Shown here piece by piece: positions 1 through 6,698 of a DNA stretch of 11,536 bases. The notes below the pieces were generated by a model, which did no database searches, was not told where the DNA came from, and saw only the letters and a list, made by a program, of their open reading frames with translations. The translations under genes were made by a program, and so were the position numbers. Location: the NCBI GenBank assembly GCA_900769975.1, contig CAAGIR010000202.1, forward strand, positions 1-11,536. Reading direction: 5' to 3'. Source of the stretch: Spirochaetia bacterium. GTDB taxonomy: Bacteria; Spirochaetota; Spirochaetia; Treponematales; Treponemataceae. Each line of letters opens with the position of its first letter. Within the stretch, counting starts at the first letter, position 1.

Positions 1-177
1 ACATATCTTAAAAAGGTTGAGGAGCTTTCTTCAAAAGCCGTAGAAAAAAAACTTGAAACTCTTGTAAAGGCAGGTTTTAAAAATGCTTCGCTTAATTCGG
101 AATCATTGAATATGTACCGGAAAGATGACAAATGGATTTCAAAATACATATTAAAGGAACCTGGAAGGGGAATCTGA
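1..177 (+). CDS. 3' end of an unidentified protein gene (partial)
   Basis: The first reading frame is open from the window edge to a TGA at 175-177, giving the last 58 residues of a protein that begins upstream. The visible part is lysine- and glutamate-rich and probably helical at first (KKVEELSSKAVEKKLETLV), followed by a short segment with MYRKDDKWISKYI and the terminal residues EPGRGI. I do not recognise a family. Its codon use and its Gly/Arg-rich end, encoded by a purine run (AAGGGGAAT), match the genes that follow. It is therefore probably an earlier member of the same gene block, although the 64-base gap after it is the longest in the window. There is no start codon in view, so its length and domain content are unknown. 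Confidence 0.72.
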   Translation, partial: TYLKKVEELSSKAVEKKLETLVKAGFKNASLNSESLNMYRKDDKWISKYILKEPGRGI

Positions 178-241
178 TTTTTATACTTGCAAAGTGTAAA
201 TAAACATATAACTAATTTAACACGATAAGGAGAATAAACTT
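178..241 (+). promoter_or_regulatory. Intergenic leader with a possible weak promoter
   Basis: This 64-base AT-rich gap is the longest in the window and the only plausible site for an internal promoter. TTGCAA at 187-192 could be a -35 box. TATAAC (207-212) or TAACTA (209-214) could be a -10 box, with spacers of 14 or 16 bases, so the match is imperfect. No GC-rich hairpin followed by a T-run is present after the preceding stop codon, so transcription may simply read through. The 3' end holds the ribosome-binding leader of the next gene. Confidence 0.25.
227..240 (+). promoter_or_regulatory. Conserved 14-base ribosome-binding leader, copy 1
   Basis: AAGGAGAATAAACT contains a strong AGGAG Shine-Dalgarno core. 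The core ends nine bases before the ATG at 242 and so fixes that start. The identical 14-mer occurs ahead of the genes starting at 1560 and 3499. Identity across the AT-rich spacer, beyond the AGGAG core, is more than ribosome binding alone would require. Confidence 0.85.
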
Positions 242-1531
242 ATGGCAGAACTTACTTGGGATGATGTAGAACAGAAACTCTCTGATTTGGGGTTTAAGGT
301 TTCAAACTGGCAGTCGAACGGAAACAGTTACAGCTGTGACATTCAAAAGTATTCACCGGCTGGACAGGACTGTAATTTTACCCTCGATATGGAAAAAGAC
401 AATCCTGCTTCCGCTGCAAAAGCTCTGGATGAGTTGTATGAAAACTATGACCCTGATGAAGAAACAATGCTTTGGATAGGACCTGACGGACACGGTAAAA
501 ATGGCGCACCCCATCACATGTCAGATGTTTTGAATGATATGAAAGCCGTAGAAAAAGACCTTGAAAATGCAAGGGATGATATGACTTATTTTGTTGAAAA
601 CTTTGACATCGATTTTTCAAAGGAAGAGATTAAGTCAAAATTCCTGAATGCCATGATTCAGATTAACGGCTCTGAAACAATTGAAGAAAAACATGCCATC
701 GGACTTTGCAAGCAGGCTGCTGACTATGTAATCAATAAAGGCGTAGGTTCTCCAAAACAGAAAAAAGAGCTTCTCAATAAATATCTGAAGGAAATCAGTA
801 TAACGGACGGAAATCCAGAGACATATTCAAAAGCCCTGAACAAGGCTGTAGCAGAAAACCAGAAAGAAATTGTACATGAAAAAATGAAGGAAGACTGCCG
901 TAATCATGTGCTTGTTACAACTAAACCTGCTATGTCTTCCACAGAAGTAAAGGTTCACAGAATGTTTGACAGTCTCTTCAACAATTCTGAAACAAATCCT
1001 GTTGAATATGCTTCTTTTGTTCTTGCGGCCGGTCCTGATGCGCCTGTCAATCAGTATAAGGGTGAAAAATGGTGGGAAAAAGCGGTTGAACATGCCGTAA
1101 ACTCAGGCGGTGAACTCTGGCAGGATTCTACAGAAAGGGTACGTATGATGGAAAGGGCTGGCCTTATTCAGAATGATTATGAAGATCCTTCTCTGTACGG
1201 TTCATGCTATGACACATATAAAGCTTACATGAAGGAATACGGTATTCCCGAAGATACCGTAAACTTCACGACCTTTGTCGATGAAATCTTCCCGAACAAA
1301 AATGACATGACTAAATATCTTCAGAAAGACCAGACTCTTCTTCGTGAATACAGAAAGTTTGATGAAGACAAGGAAGACCATCTTATTGATAAATACATCG
1401 ATAAGGCAGATAAGCTCTACGGAAAGTACATGCACATGTACCTGAAGGACCTTGATGTTCTGGACAACAAGGCACGTGACAGAAAAATTGCTGATTATGA
1501 AAAAAAGCATGATGCTTCTCGTGGAAGATAA
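242..1531 (+). CDS. Conjugative-element-type hypothetical protein with an N-terminal SPAGQD/GHGKNGAP domain
   Basis: A 429-residue soluble, acidic protein with no signal peptide or membrane segment. The first ~115 residues form a compact unit: W6 and the GF at 17-18, SPAGQD at 38-43, a YDPDEE stretch near 69-74, LWIGPDGHGKNGAP at 77-90, then a helix with DMKAVEKDLENARDD. From memory, this order (S/TPAG-D, an acidic FDPDE-like stretch, LWI, a Gly-rich loop with GAP or GVP, then a D-[IV]-x3-L helix) recurs in small hypothetical proteins of conjugative elements and plasmids in gut bacteria. No activity is established that I know of. Residues ~120-429 are unrecognised and mainly helical, with KWWEKAVEH near 276 and a highly charged C-terminal third. 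The protein ends in SRGR. The ATG at 242 is supported by the strong upstream leader. The link with mobile elements is an inference from the domain resemblance and the neighbours. Confidence 0.85.
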   Translation: MAELTWDDVEQKLSDLGFKVSNWQSNGNSYSCDIQKYSPAGQDCNFTLDMEKDNPASAAKALDELYENYDPDEETMLWIGPDGHGKNGAPHHMSDVLNDMKAVEKDLENARDDMTYFVENFDIDFSKEEIKSKFLNAMIQINGSETIEEKHAIGLCKQAADYVINKGVGSPKQKKELLNKYLKEISITDGNPETYSKALNKAVAENQKEIVHEKMKEDCRNHVLVTTKPAMSSTEVKVHRMFDSLFNNSETNPVEYASFVLAAGPDAPVNQYKGEKWWEKAVEHAVNSGGELWQDSTERVRMMERAGLIQNDYEDPSLYGSCYDTYKAYMKEYGIPEDTVNFTTFVDEIFPNKNDMTKYLQKDQTLLREYRKFDEDKEDHLIDKYIDKADKLYGKYMHMYLKDLDVLDNKARDRKIADYEKKHDASRGR

Positions 1532-1542
1532 AAATTATTTTT

Positions 1543-1556
1543 AAGGAGAATAAACT
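1543..1556 (+). promoter_or_regulatory. Conserved 14-base ribosome-binding leader, copy 2
   Basis: The same AAGGAGAATAAACT as at 227-240, here three bases before the ATG at 1560. It lies in the 28-base gap after the preceding gene, downstream of an AT-only tract, and supports both translation and the chosen start of the ATPase gene. Confidence 0.85.
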
Positions 1557-1559
1557 AAA

Positions 1560-3182
1560 ATGGAAAAGTTTCAGAACAAAGTATCAAACAATATATATTC
1601 TTATGAACCATTTGGTTATGAAGGGCAGGTTACAACTGTTGAAGTTGATTTAAGGCATGGTATTCCTGCAGTGGACATAATCGGTATTGCTGATTCAAAT
1701 GTAAACGCTGCAAGGGAAACTTTGAAAGCTGCAACAAAAAATGCAGGTTTTGAATTTCCTGACGGAAGAGTTTTGATTTCTGTCTCTCCTGCAGATTTAA
1801 GAAAAAACTCTCGGAATGCTGATCTTGCCATGGCACTTTCTGTGCAGAATGCCTTGAATACAATAACCGAAGATAAAATTCTTGCAGTGGGAGAACTTGA
1901 TTCCTGGGATTCTTCTGCAAATGTCATACCTGCAAAAGCAATGAGGGCAGCTGCAAAAGATGCACTTGAACTTGGCATTACAAAAATAATCTGCCACCCT
2001 GCAAACGCAAATGAAATTAAAGATATTGAAGGTCTTTCTGTCTGTGCCGCAGAAACACTGAAAGATGCCGCTCTCGCTTTGTCTAAGCCCGAAATGTTTA
2101 TTCAGAATGCACCGTCAAAGAATATCGATAACGGCGTTGAATTTGCGCCAGGACCTCTGGTAAATATCGATGAAGAATACCTTACAGGACATTCAAAAAC
2201 CGTTGAGGCAATCGAAGCCGCTGTTGCAGGAAAACATAACCTTCTTCTTGAAGGCGCTCCTGGAAACGGAAAAACATTAATTGCTCAGAAGCTTATTCCT
2301 TACCTTACTCCACGCCTTACAAATGAAGAAGCCCAGGCTCCGGCAAGAATAAGAAGCATAGCAGGGCTTTCTTCTTACAAGAATCCTGTAGATAGAAATG
2401 CTCCGTTCAGAATGCCTCATCAGACAGCAAGCCTTGAAGGTATATGCGGAGGCGGCGTGGGGTGCAGACCTGGCGAAATAAGCCTTGCGCATAACGGAAC
2501 TTTATTTATGGACGAGACCCATGAGTTCAGAAGTTCCGTTATTCAAATGGTCGGTTCAATAATGAGCCACAAAGACATTACTTTATCCCGTGCCGGTCGT
2601 TCCACAATTTTTCCTGCTAACTTTCAGCTTGTAATGGCAGCAAATCCTTGTCCGTGCGGAAATTTGGGTTGTCCTGGAAAAATCTGTCTTGATTCTCAAA
2701 AATCTGTTGAAACTTACAACAGAAAGCTTGAACCTCTTACCGCCAGAACAGAAATTACTTCTTATGTTTACAAAGACCCGACAGACCATAAGAAAATCAA
2801 TCTTGTAGCTGTCAGAGAAAGAATCAGAACTGCTTATGAGATTCAGCGCAAGCACGGAAAGTACAACAAAGACCTTGAACCTATGGAGCTTAAGGAGCGC
2901 ATTGATTTTACGCCGGAAATGAACAAGCTTCTGGGGGAAAACTTTCCTGTATATGTAAATCAGTCTGAATATTCTCATGACAACAGCGTAAGGAATTTGA
3001 AAGTTCTCAATACAATGAAACTTTCCCTTACCGTGGCAAATCTTGATGGCAGGGAAAAAGTTACTGTAAAGGATTTGCAGAAAGCCATCGAGCTTGGTCA
3101 GAGCATCGAGTCTAAGTCGCAGAAGCTTTGTAGAAAAATTGAAAAAGCTCAAGAAAAAGAAAACTTAAGAGAGGGTAGATAA
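1560..3182 (+). CDS. ComM/YifB-family AAA+ ATPase (magnesium-chelatase-like), divergent paralogue
   Basis: This 540-residue protein has the full ComM/YifB architecture. Residues ~15-165 are the Lon-like N-terminal domain (VEVDLRHGIPAVDIIGIAD, then LISVSPADLRKN). After a linker comes the AAA+ module: Walker A GAPGNGKT at 232-239, RMPHQT at 284-289 where ComM has RAPHHT, Walker B LFMDE ending at D318-E319, and the family-specific NPCPCG at 362-367, followed by further cysteines at 371 and 376. The R of the usual LLDR motif is kept at 396 (LTAR). A sensor-2-like arginine is at 478, followed by a C-terminal helical lid. Known ComM is a hexameric helicase that promotes branch migration when single-stranded DNA is integrated during natural transformation. 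The catalytic motifs here look intact, so ATPase activity is likely; the DNA role is inferred. Departures from the family (DR to AR, HH to HQ, a longer lysine/glutamate-rich tail) and the neighbours suggest an element-borne paralogue, not the housekeeping copy, so I give no symbol. It ends in EGR one base before the next ATG. Confidence 0.93.
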   Translation: MEKFQNKVSNNIYSYEPFGYEGQVTTVEVDLRHGIPAVDIIGIADSNVNAARETLKAATKNAGFEFPDGRVLISVSPADLRKNSRNADLAMALSVQNALNTITEDKILAVGELDSWDSSANVIPAKAMRAAAKDALELGITKIICHPANANEIKDIEGLSVCAAETLKDAALALSKPEMFIQNAPSKNIDNGVEFAPGPLVNIDEEYLTGHSKTVEAIEAAVAGKHNLLLEGAPGNGKTLIAQKLIPYLTPRLTNEEAQAPARIRSIAGLSSYKNPVDRNAPFRMPHQTASLEGICGGGVGCRPGEISLAHNGTLFMDETHEFRSSVIQMVGSIMSHKDITLSRAGRSTIFPANFQLVMAANPCPCGNLGCPGKICLDSQKSVETYNRKLEPLTARTEITSYVYKDPTDHKKINLVAVRERIRTAYEIQRKHGKYNKDLEPMELKERIDFTPEMNKLLGENFPVYVNQSEYSHDNSVRNLKVLNTMKLSLTVANLDGREKVTVKDLQKAIELGQSIESKSQKLCRKIEKAQEKENLREGR

Positions 3183-3183
3183 C

Positions 3184-3465
3184 ATGACACAAAAGTTTAC
3201 AAAAGCAGACGCTTACAGAACAGACAAGCCGATTGTATCTTTATGCAATATCTATGAAGGCCAATACATCATTAAAGATATGGAAAAAATTGGTGAGTAT
3301 GAAGGTACAAATTACTGGAATTGCTTTGATATTTATGAAGCCAATGGAGTACGTTTCTTTTATGGTAACGGGATTGGTAAAACTGGCAATTTCAGCAACG
3401 ATATTCTAAAGCAATGCGCAGCAAGAATAGCAGGAATTGACGGATGGACAGAAGGCAGGAAATAA
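3184..3465 (+). CDS. Small hypothetical protein (93 aa), translationally coupled to the ATPase gene
   Basis: The ATG lies one base after the TAA of the ATPase gene. The Shine-Dalgarno is inside that gene's last codons (GAGAGGGT), so the two are probably translationally coupled. The product is a small soluble protein rich in aromatic residues and glycine: CNIYEGQYIIKDMEKIGEYEG, a probable beta strand region NYWNCFDIYEANGVRFFYGNG, then a helix (SNDILKQCAARIAG) ending GWTEGRK. This looks like a compact alpha/beta domain. No family is recognised and no catalytic motif stands out. The coupling makes a partner or modulator of the ATPase possible, but that is an inference from position only. The predicted strands, codon use like that of the neighbours and the tight spacing support it being a real gene. 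Confidence 0.78.
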   Translation: MTQKFTKADAYRTDKPIVSLCNIYEGQYIIKDMEKIGEYEGTNYWNCFDIYEANGVRFFYGNGIGKTGNFSNDILKQCAARIAGIDGWTEGRK

Positions 3466-3484
3466 ATTCCGCTTCGACATAGGA

Positions 3485-3498
3485 AAGGAGAATAAACT
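3485..3498 (+). promoter_or_regulatory. Conserved 14-base ribosome-binding leader, copy 3
   Basis: AAGGAGAATAAACT directly abuts the ATG at 3499, so here the AGGAG core ends eight bases before the start. It is identical to the copies at 227 and 1543. The flanking 33-base gap (3466-3498) holds nothing else that I can support; no terminator hairpin is seen. Confidence 0.85.
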
Positions 3499-4545
3499 AT
3501 GAATTTAATTATCAATGTAAATACAGAACTTCATTCAATAAAAGCTTCTACAATGGGAGAAGCAAAAACTCAATCCGCAATTAAAGAAGCTCTGGAAGAA
3601 ATTTTTGAACAGTCTAAAGTAAACCAGCAGCGCAAGATAAAAGGGCTTAAGCCTCTGCCTTATAATGCAACAGTAAAAGACGAGTATGGCAAAGACCTTG
3701 TTGTTATCAAGGAAGCACGGTCGCTTGAAGAGATTAGAAAAGAATATCAGAAAAAACAGGATTCTTATTCACTTGAAAAAAAAGAAAAGAATCTTTTATC
3801 TTCAATGAATGAAATCGGTAATTCTGAAAAAAACGAATATGCCTTCAAAGAAGAACTTAATAAACAGTTAAACTCTGCATTATTTATTAATGATACAAAT
3901 CTTTCTCCTGCCCAGGAAAGAATCCTTGATTACTTCGGAAATATGGACGGCATTTATAGCACGATTGATTTCAAAAAAGAAATCTCTGCTAAATGTATAA
4001 AAGACCTAATTGACCTGCCGGATCCAAAAACTGGAAAGCCTCCTAAATCTTTTGAACACCTGCTTTCAAACATTATGAGTATTTCAAAGATTTTTAATGA
4101 AAGCCCAAAAAAAGAAGATTATCTTGAAATTGCAAGAAATTATATAAATATCCGTTACAACAAAATTGTTCCTGAAAATTACAATAACTACTTTAAAAAC
4201 CGTGGAAACCTTCTTCCCCTTGTTCTTCAGATTGAAAAAGAAGAATCAAAAACTAAAAAAATAAATAATCTTGAATTTGAAGTTTCAGAAAAAAACTTTA
4301 AGAAACTTTATCAGTCATTCTGTGATTTGCCTCAGTTCAAAAACAATCCTTCAGCTCTTGCTACTTATTTATTGCAGCGTGTTCCAAAAGAAAACAAGGA
4401 AAGCTTTACAAAATGGATGGTCTCAATCGGATGTAAAGATGCAGAGTCAACCTATAAGATTTTTGCAAAATGGTCTAATGAAAAAGCAGAAGGTAAAAAT
4501 CTTGATAGCAAAGAAGTTGAACCAAAAGGGCTTAGAGGGGAATAA
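3499..4545 (+). CDS. Hypothetical Lys/Glu-rich protein (348 aa)
   Basis: A soluble protein of 348 residues without signal peptide or membrane segment. The first ~85 residues (MNLIINVNTELHSIKAS, then an amphipathic segment and PLPYNATVKDEYGKDLVVI) look like a small alpha/beta domain. Residues ~75-125 are a charged helical, possibly coiled-coil, stretch (SLEEIRKEYQKKQ and following). The rest is mostly helical with LSPAQERILDYFGNMDG near 135 and repeated short helices, ending with a helix-rich segment FCDLPQFKNNPSALATYLLQRVP and the tail GLRGE. I do not recognise a family. The start is fixed by the conserved leader that touches the ATG. Its last codons (AGAGGGGAA) provide the Shine-Dalgarno for the following gene, three bases after its stop, so those two genes are probably coupled. 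Confidence 0.85.
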   Translation: MNLIINVNTELHSIKASTMGEAKTQSAIKEALEEIFEQSKVNQQRKIKGLKPLPYNATVKDEYGKDLVVIKEARSLEEIRKEYQKKQDSYSLEKKEKNLLSSMNEIGNSEKNEYAFKEELNKQLNSALFINDTNLSPAQERILDYFGNMDGIYSTIDFKKEISAKCIKDLIDLPDPKTGKPPKSFEHLLSNIMSISKIFNESPKKEDYLEIARNYINIRYNKIVPENYNNYFKNRGNLLPLVLQIEKEESKTKKINNLEFEVSEKNFKKLYQSFCDLPQFKNNPSALATYLLQRVPKENKESFTKWMVSIGCKDAESTYKIFAKWSNEKAEGKNLDSKEVEPKGLRGE

Positions 4546-4548
4546 GAG

Positions 4549-6696
4549 ATGACACATGAAGAAATAAAAAAACTTGAGGAAAGTTTTGACAGATATAAAA
4601 AAGCCCTTGCGCTTGTATATGCAGACGGTGATGTTACTTCTGTAGAACGCAACCGGCTTATAAGCCTTAAAAACGAGCTGGGGCTTTCTGATTCTGACTG
4701 CATGGTTATGGAAGCCCGCTTCCACGAAACGGCAGATCAGGACGGAATTAAATGGGAAGAGCTGAAAGACCGTCATCACTGTCATTTGTGCGATTCAGAC
4801 GGAAAAATCAGATGGAACGGTATTGATCATTCCATGCTTGAATACATTGAACTTGGAGACACATACATCGAAGCTTCAAACGGTAGTTCTTATACAGGAT
4901 TACGAGAACCTTTTGTTCTTTCTATCGGACAGTCGTTTGAAGAACTGCTTAATGAATATGGTGAGAATCATATTTACGATGCTGTTAAAGATGGCAGATT
5001 GCAGGTCTTCGATGAGCAGAAAGATTTAGAAACTTTTCTTAAGCTTAAGTTTGATATTCTTAAGGAAGAAGTTCTCTTGTCGGAATATTTTGATAGTTAC
5101 ATTCACTCAAATGAGTTTATTGAAAATTTTGGGGATTGGGAAAAAGCTGTAAGATTGGAAAAACTTGCAGATGCTCCTGCAATAATAAAAAGTGGTAGAG
5201 TTATAATTGACGGAGAAGATATTACAGAAGAAGTAAATAACTTCAGAGATGACAAAGATAATAAAGTGCTTCGTATTTTTGCAAAAGATATAGGTCGCCT
5301 TGTAAAAGGTACCTATCATAATGATGATTTAAATATTGATGTTACATTAAGTATGGGAAATATCGATGAAATTAAAAATCATCATATGGCAATGTCTGGA
5401 CACCTTGAGGCAATTCAATACATTCCTGATATTATTAAACAAGGCATCTACATTGCAGAAGAACCAAATGAAGATAAAAATAAACATCCAAATATTGAAA
5501 AGTATAAATATTTTGTTTCAGCTCTTAACATAGGTGGAACAGATTACACTTGTAAATCTGCTATTGGAGTTGATAAAGATGGAAATCACTATTATGACCA
5601 GAGACTTTCACAAATAGAAAAAGGATTGCTCTTAGATAACCTTTCCCAACTGATGAGTCGGGGGAAATCAGAACAATCCCTTATGAATTATGATAAAAGG
5701 CTTTTACGTATTTGTCAATGTCCTCAAGCTTTATTTCTTGATGAAGACCTTTTACCTAGTATAGAAACTGTAGAAGCCGTCATAAAAGGTGAAGTCTTCT
5801 TAGAAAAAGATGAAAATGGATTTCAGCTACTTCATGATAACAGAATAAACAGAACTTTTGGAAAAGAATTATCAGAAATGGTAATTGACTTGGAAAAATT
5901 ACAAAATCCTAGTGCAGAATATTTAAAAAAAATCAAGGGAATCGTCTCCGATTCCCAAGTTCTGGAGAACCCCATGCTAGAACATGGCAGTTCCCCTAAG
6001 AACAATATACAGCAACCATCTCCTGTTGTCAATTCAAAAATGTCTGACTGGGAAATAAAATACTCTTCACTTTCTGCTGAAAAGCTTATTTCATTTATCG
6101 GTGATGAAGCCTTTACAAAAGAAATGGCAGCATTAACCCTTGCAGATTTTGAGGGTAATGGTACTCCTCTTGTAATAGACGAACTTGGTAATGTCTGTGA
6201 GAAGAATATCTGGGAATCAAAAGAGGAGAACGCAATTGTTGACTATATGCCTAGCGGTATTCTTACAAAAGAAATTGAAATCCTTGAAGATTTTCTGACA
6301 GGTCATACAGATATTCCTGCAAAACAGAGGGTAGAGGTCTTAAAACTTAAGGATAGCCTTGAAGAGATTAATGACAGACTTATCATAAAAGAGGAGAAGT
6401 CTGAGGAACAGGAAAGACGTTCTAGCCGTTCAGATAAGGAAATCGTTAAGGATTATCTTGACAGGATAAAAGACAATCTACCTCCGTCAGATAGAAATAT
6501 CGTTGATGAAGTTATGAAGGCATCGGCTAAAGCTTTATCTGACTTTTCAGAAGACGAAAAGAAAGTCATCGGAAAATACCTTATGGAAAACGGAGCTAAA
6601 GACCAGCAGTCTTTAGAAAAACTTTTGAAAAAGAAAGTAGAGCCGGAACATGAACAAGAAATAAGACGTGGCATTGAAATTGAAAGGGGAAGATAA
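4549..6696 (+). CDS. Multidomain polyvalent-type protein: TerB-like N-terminus and BECR/LPD3-like central domain
   Basis: A 715-residue acidic cytoplasmic protein. Residues ~1-65 read as a TerB-like helical domain: ALALVYADGDVTSVERNRL, then LGLSDSDCMVMEARF, the usual DG-x-(I/V)-x3-E-R plus LGLS pattern. Residues ~75-112 contain HCHLC and DGKIRWNGIDHSMLEYIELG. Residues ~218-360 resemble the nuclease-like BECR-fold domains (LPD3/PBECR types) described in polyvalent proteins of phages and conjugative elements: KVLRIFAKDIGRLVKGTY, then LEAIQYIPDIIKQGIYIAEE, a strand KYKYFVSALNIGGTDYTCKS, and the close DGNHYYDQRL. These calls are from memory of the patterns. I cannot assign catalytic residues, so nuclease activity is unproven. 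A linker at ~463-483 coincides with a hairpin cluster in the DNA. The C-terminal third (~484-715) is unrecognised and ends as a charged helical region with the tail ERGR. The start is set by AGAGGGG inside the previous gene; the next ATG follows the stop by two bases. Confidence 0.85.
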   Translation: MTHEEIKKLEESFDRYKKALALVYADGDVTSVERNRLISLKNELGLSDSDCMVMEARFHETADQDGIKWEELKDRHHCHLCDSDGKIRWNGIDHSMLEYIELGDTYIEASNGSSYTGLREPFVLSIGQSFEELLNEYGENHIYDAVKDGRLQVFDEQKDLETFLKLKFDILKEEVLLSEYFDSYIHSNEFIENFGDWEKAVRLEKLADAPAIIKSGRVIIDGEDITEEVNNFRDDKDNKVLRIFAKDIGRLVKGTYHNDDLNIDVTLSMGNIDEIKNHHMAMSGHLEAIQYIPDIIKQGIYIAEEPNEDKNKHPNIEKYKYFVSALNIGGTDYTCKSAIGVDKDGNHYYDQRLSQIEKGLLLDNLSQLMSRGKSEQSLMNYDKRLLRICQCPQALFLDEDLLPSIETVEAVIKGEVFLEKDENGFQLLHDNRINRTFGKELSEMVIDLEKLQNPSAEYLKKIKGIVSDSQVLENPMLEHGSSPKNNIQQPSPVVNSKMSDWEIKYSSLSAEKLISFIGDEAFTKEMAALTLADFEGNGTPLVIDELGNVCEKNIWESKEENAIVDYMPSGILTKEIEILEDFLTGHTDIPAKQRVEVLKLKDSLEEINDRLIIKEEKSEEQERRSSRSDKEIVKDYLDRIKDNLPPSDRNIVDEVMKASAKALSDFSEDEKKVIGKYLMENGAKDQQSLEKLLKKKVEPEHEQEIRRGIEIERGR
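5937..5996. repeat. Cluster of three adjacent hairpins inside the coding sequence, candidate palindromic element
   Basis: Three inverted repeats lie side by side. GGGAATCG (5937-5944) pairs with CGATTCCC (5949-5956) across a TCTC loop, a perfect 8-bp stem. GTTC (5959-5962) pairs with GAAC (5967-5970). CCATG (5972-5976) pairs with CATGG (5983-5987). The outer GGGAA at 5937 is also mirrored by TTCCC at 5991-5995. The stretch is visibly richer in G and C than the surrounding AT-rich sequence. It falls in a probable interdomain linker (residues ~463-483 of the 715-residue protein) and is read through in frame. A second copy was not seen in this window, so its status as a repeat family is inferred. 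Confidence 0.55.
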
Positions 6697-6698
6697 AC

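Noticed and set aside
1532..1545. AT-only palindrome (AAAAAT T ATTTTT) as a terminator
   Set aside because: The stem has no GC pairs and a one-base loop, so it would not form a stable terminator hairpin. It lies directly before a ribosome-binding site in a compact operon.
2583..3152. 189-codon open frame on the minus strand
   Set aside because: It lies wholly within the strongly supported ATPase gene, and its translation is low-complexity hydrophobic/basic shadow sequence without a ribosome-binding site or any recognisable domain.
1560..3182. Magnesium chelatase subunit ChlI/BchI for chlorophyll synthesis
   Set aside because: The N-terminal Lon-like domain and the NPCPCG cysteine motif are specific to the ComM/YifB branch. 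No ChlD/ChlH or pigment genes are nearby.
4271..4552. 93-codon plus-strand frame overlapping the end of the 348-residue gene
   Set aside because: It lies inside a frame with good coding character and a strong leader. Its own product is leucine/lysine-biased shadow sequence, and its ATG lacks a Shine-Dalgarno.
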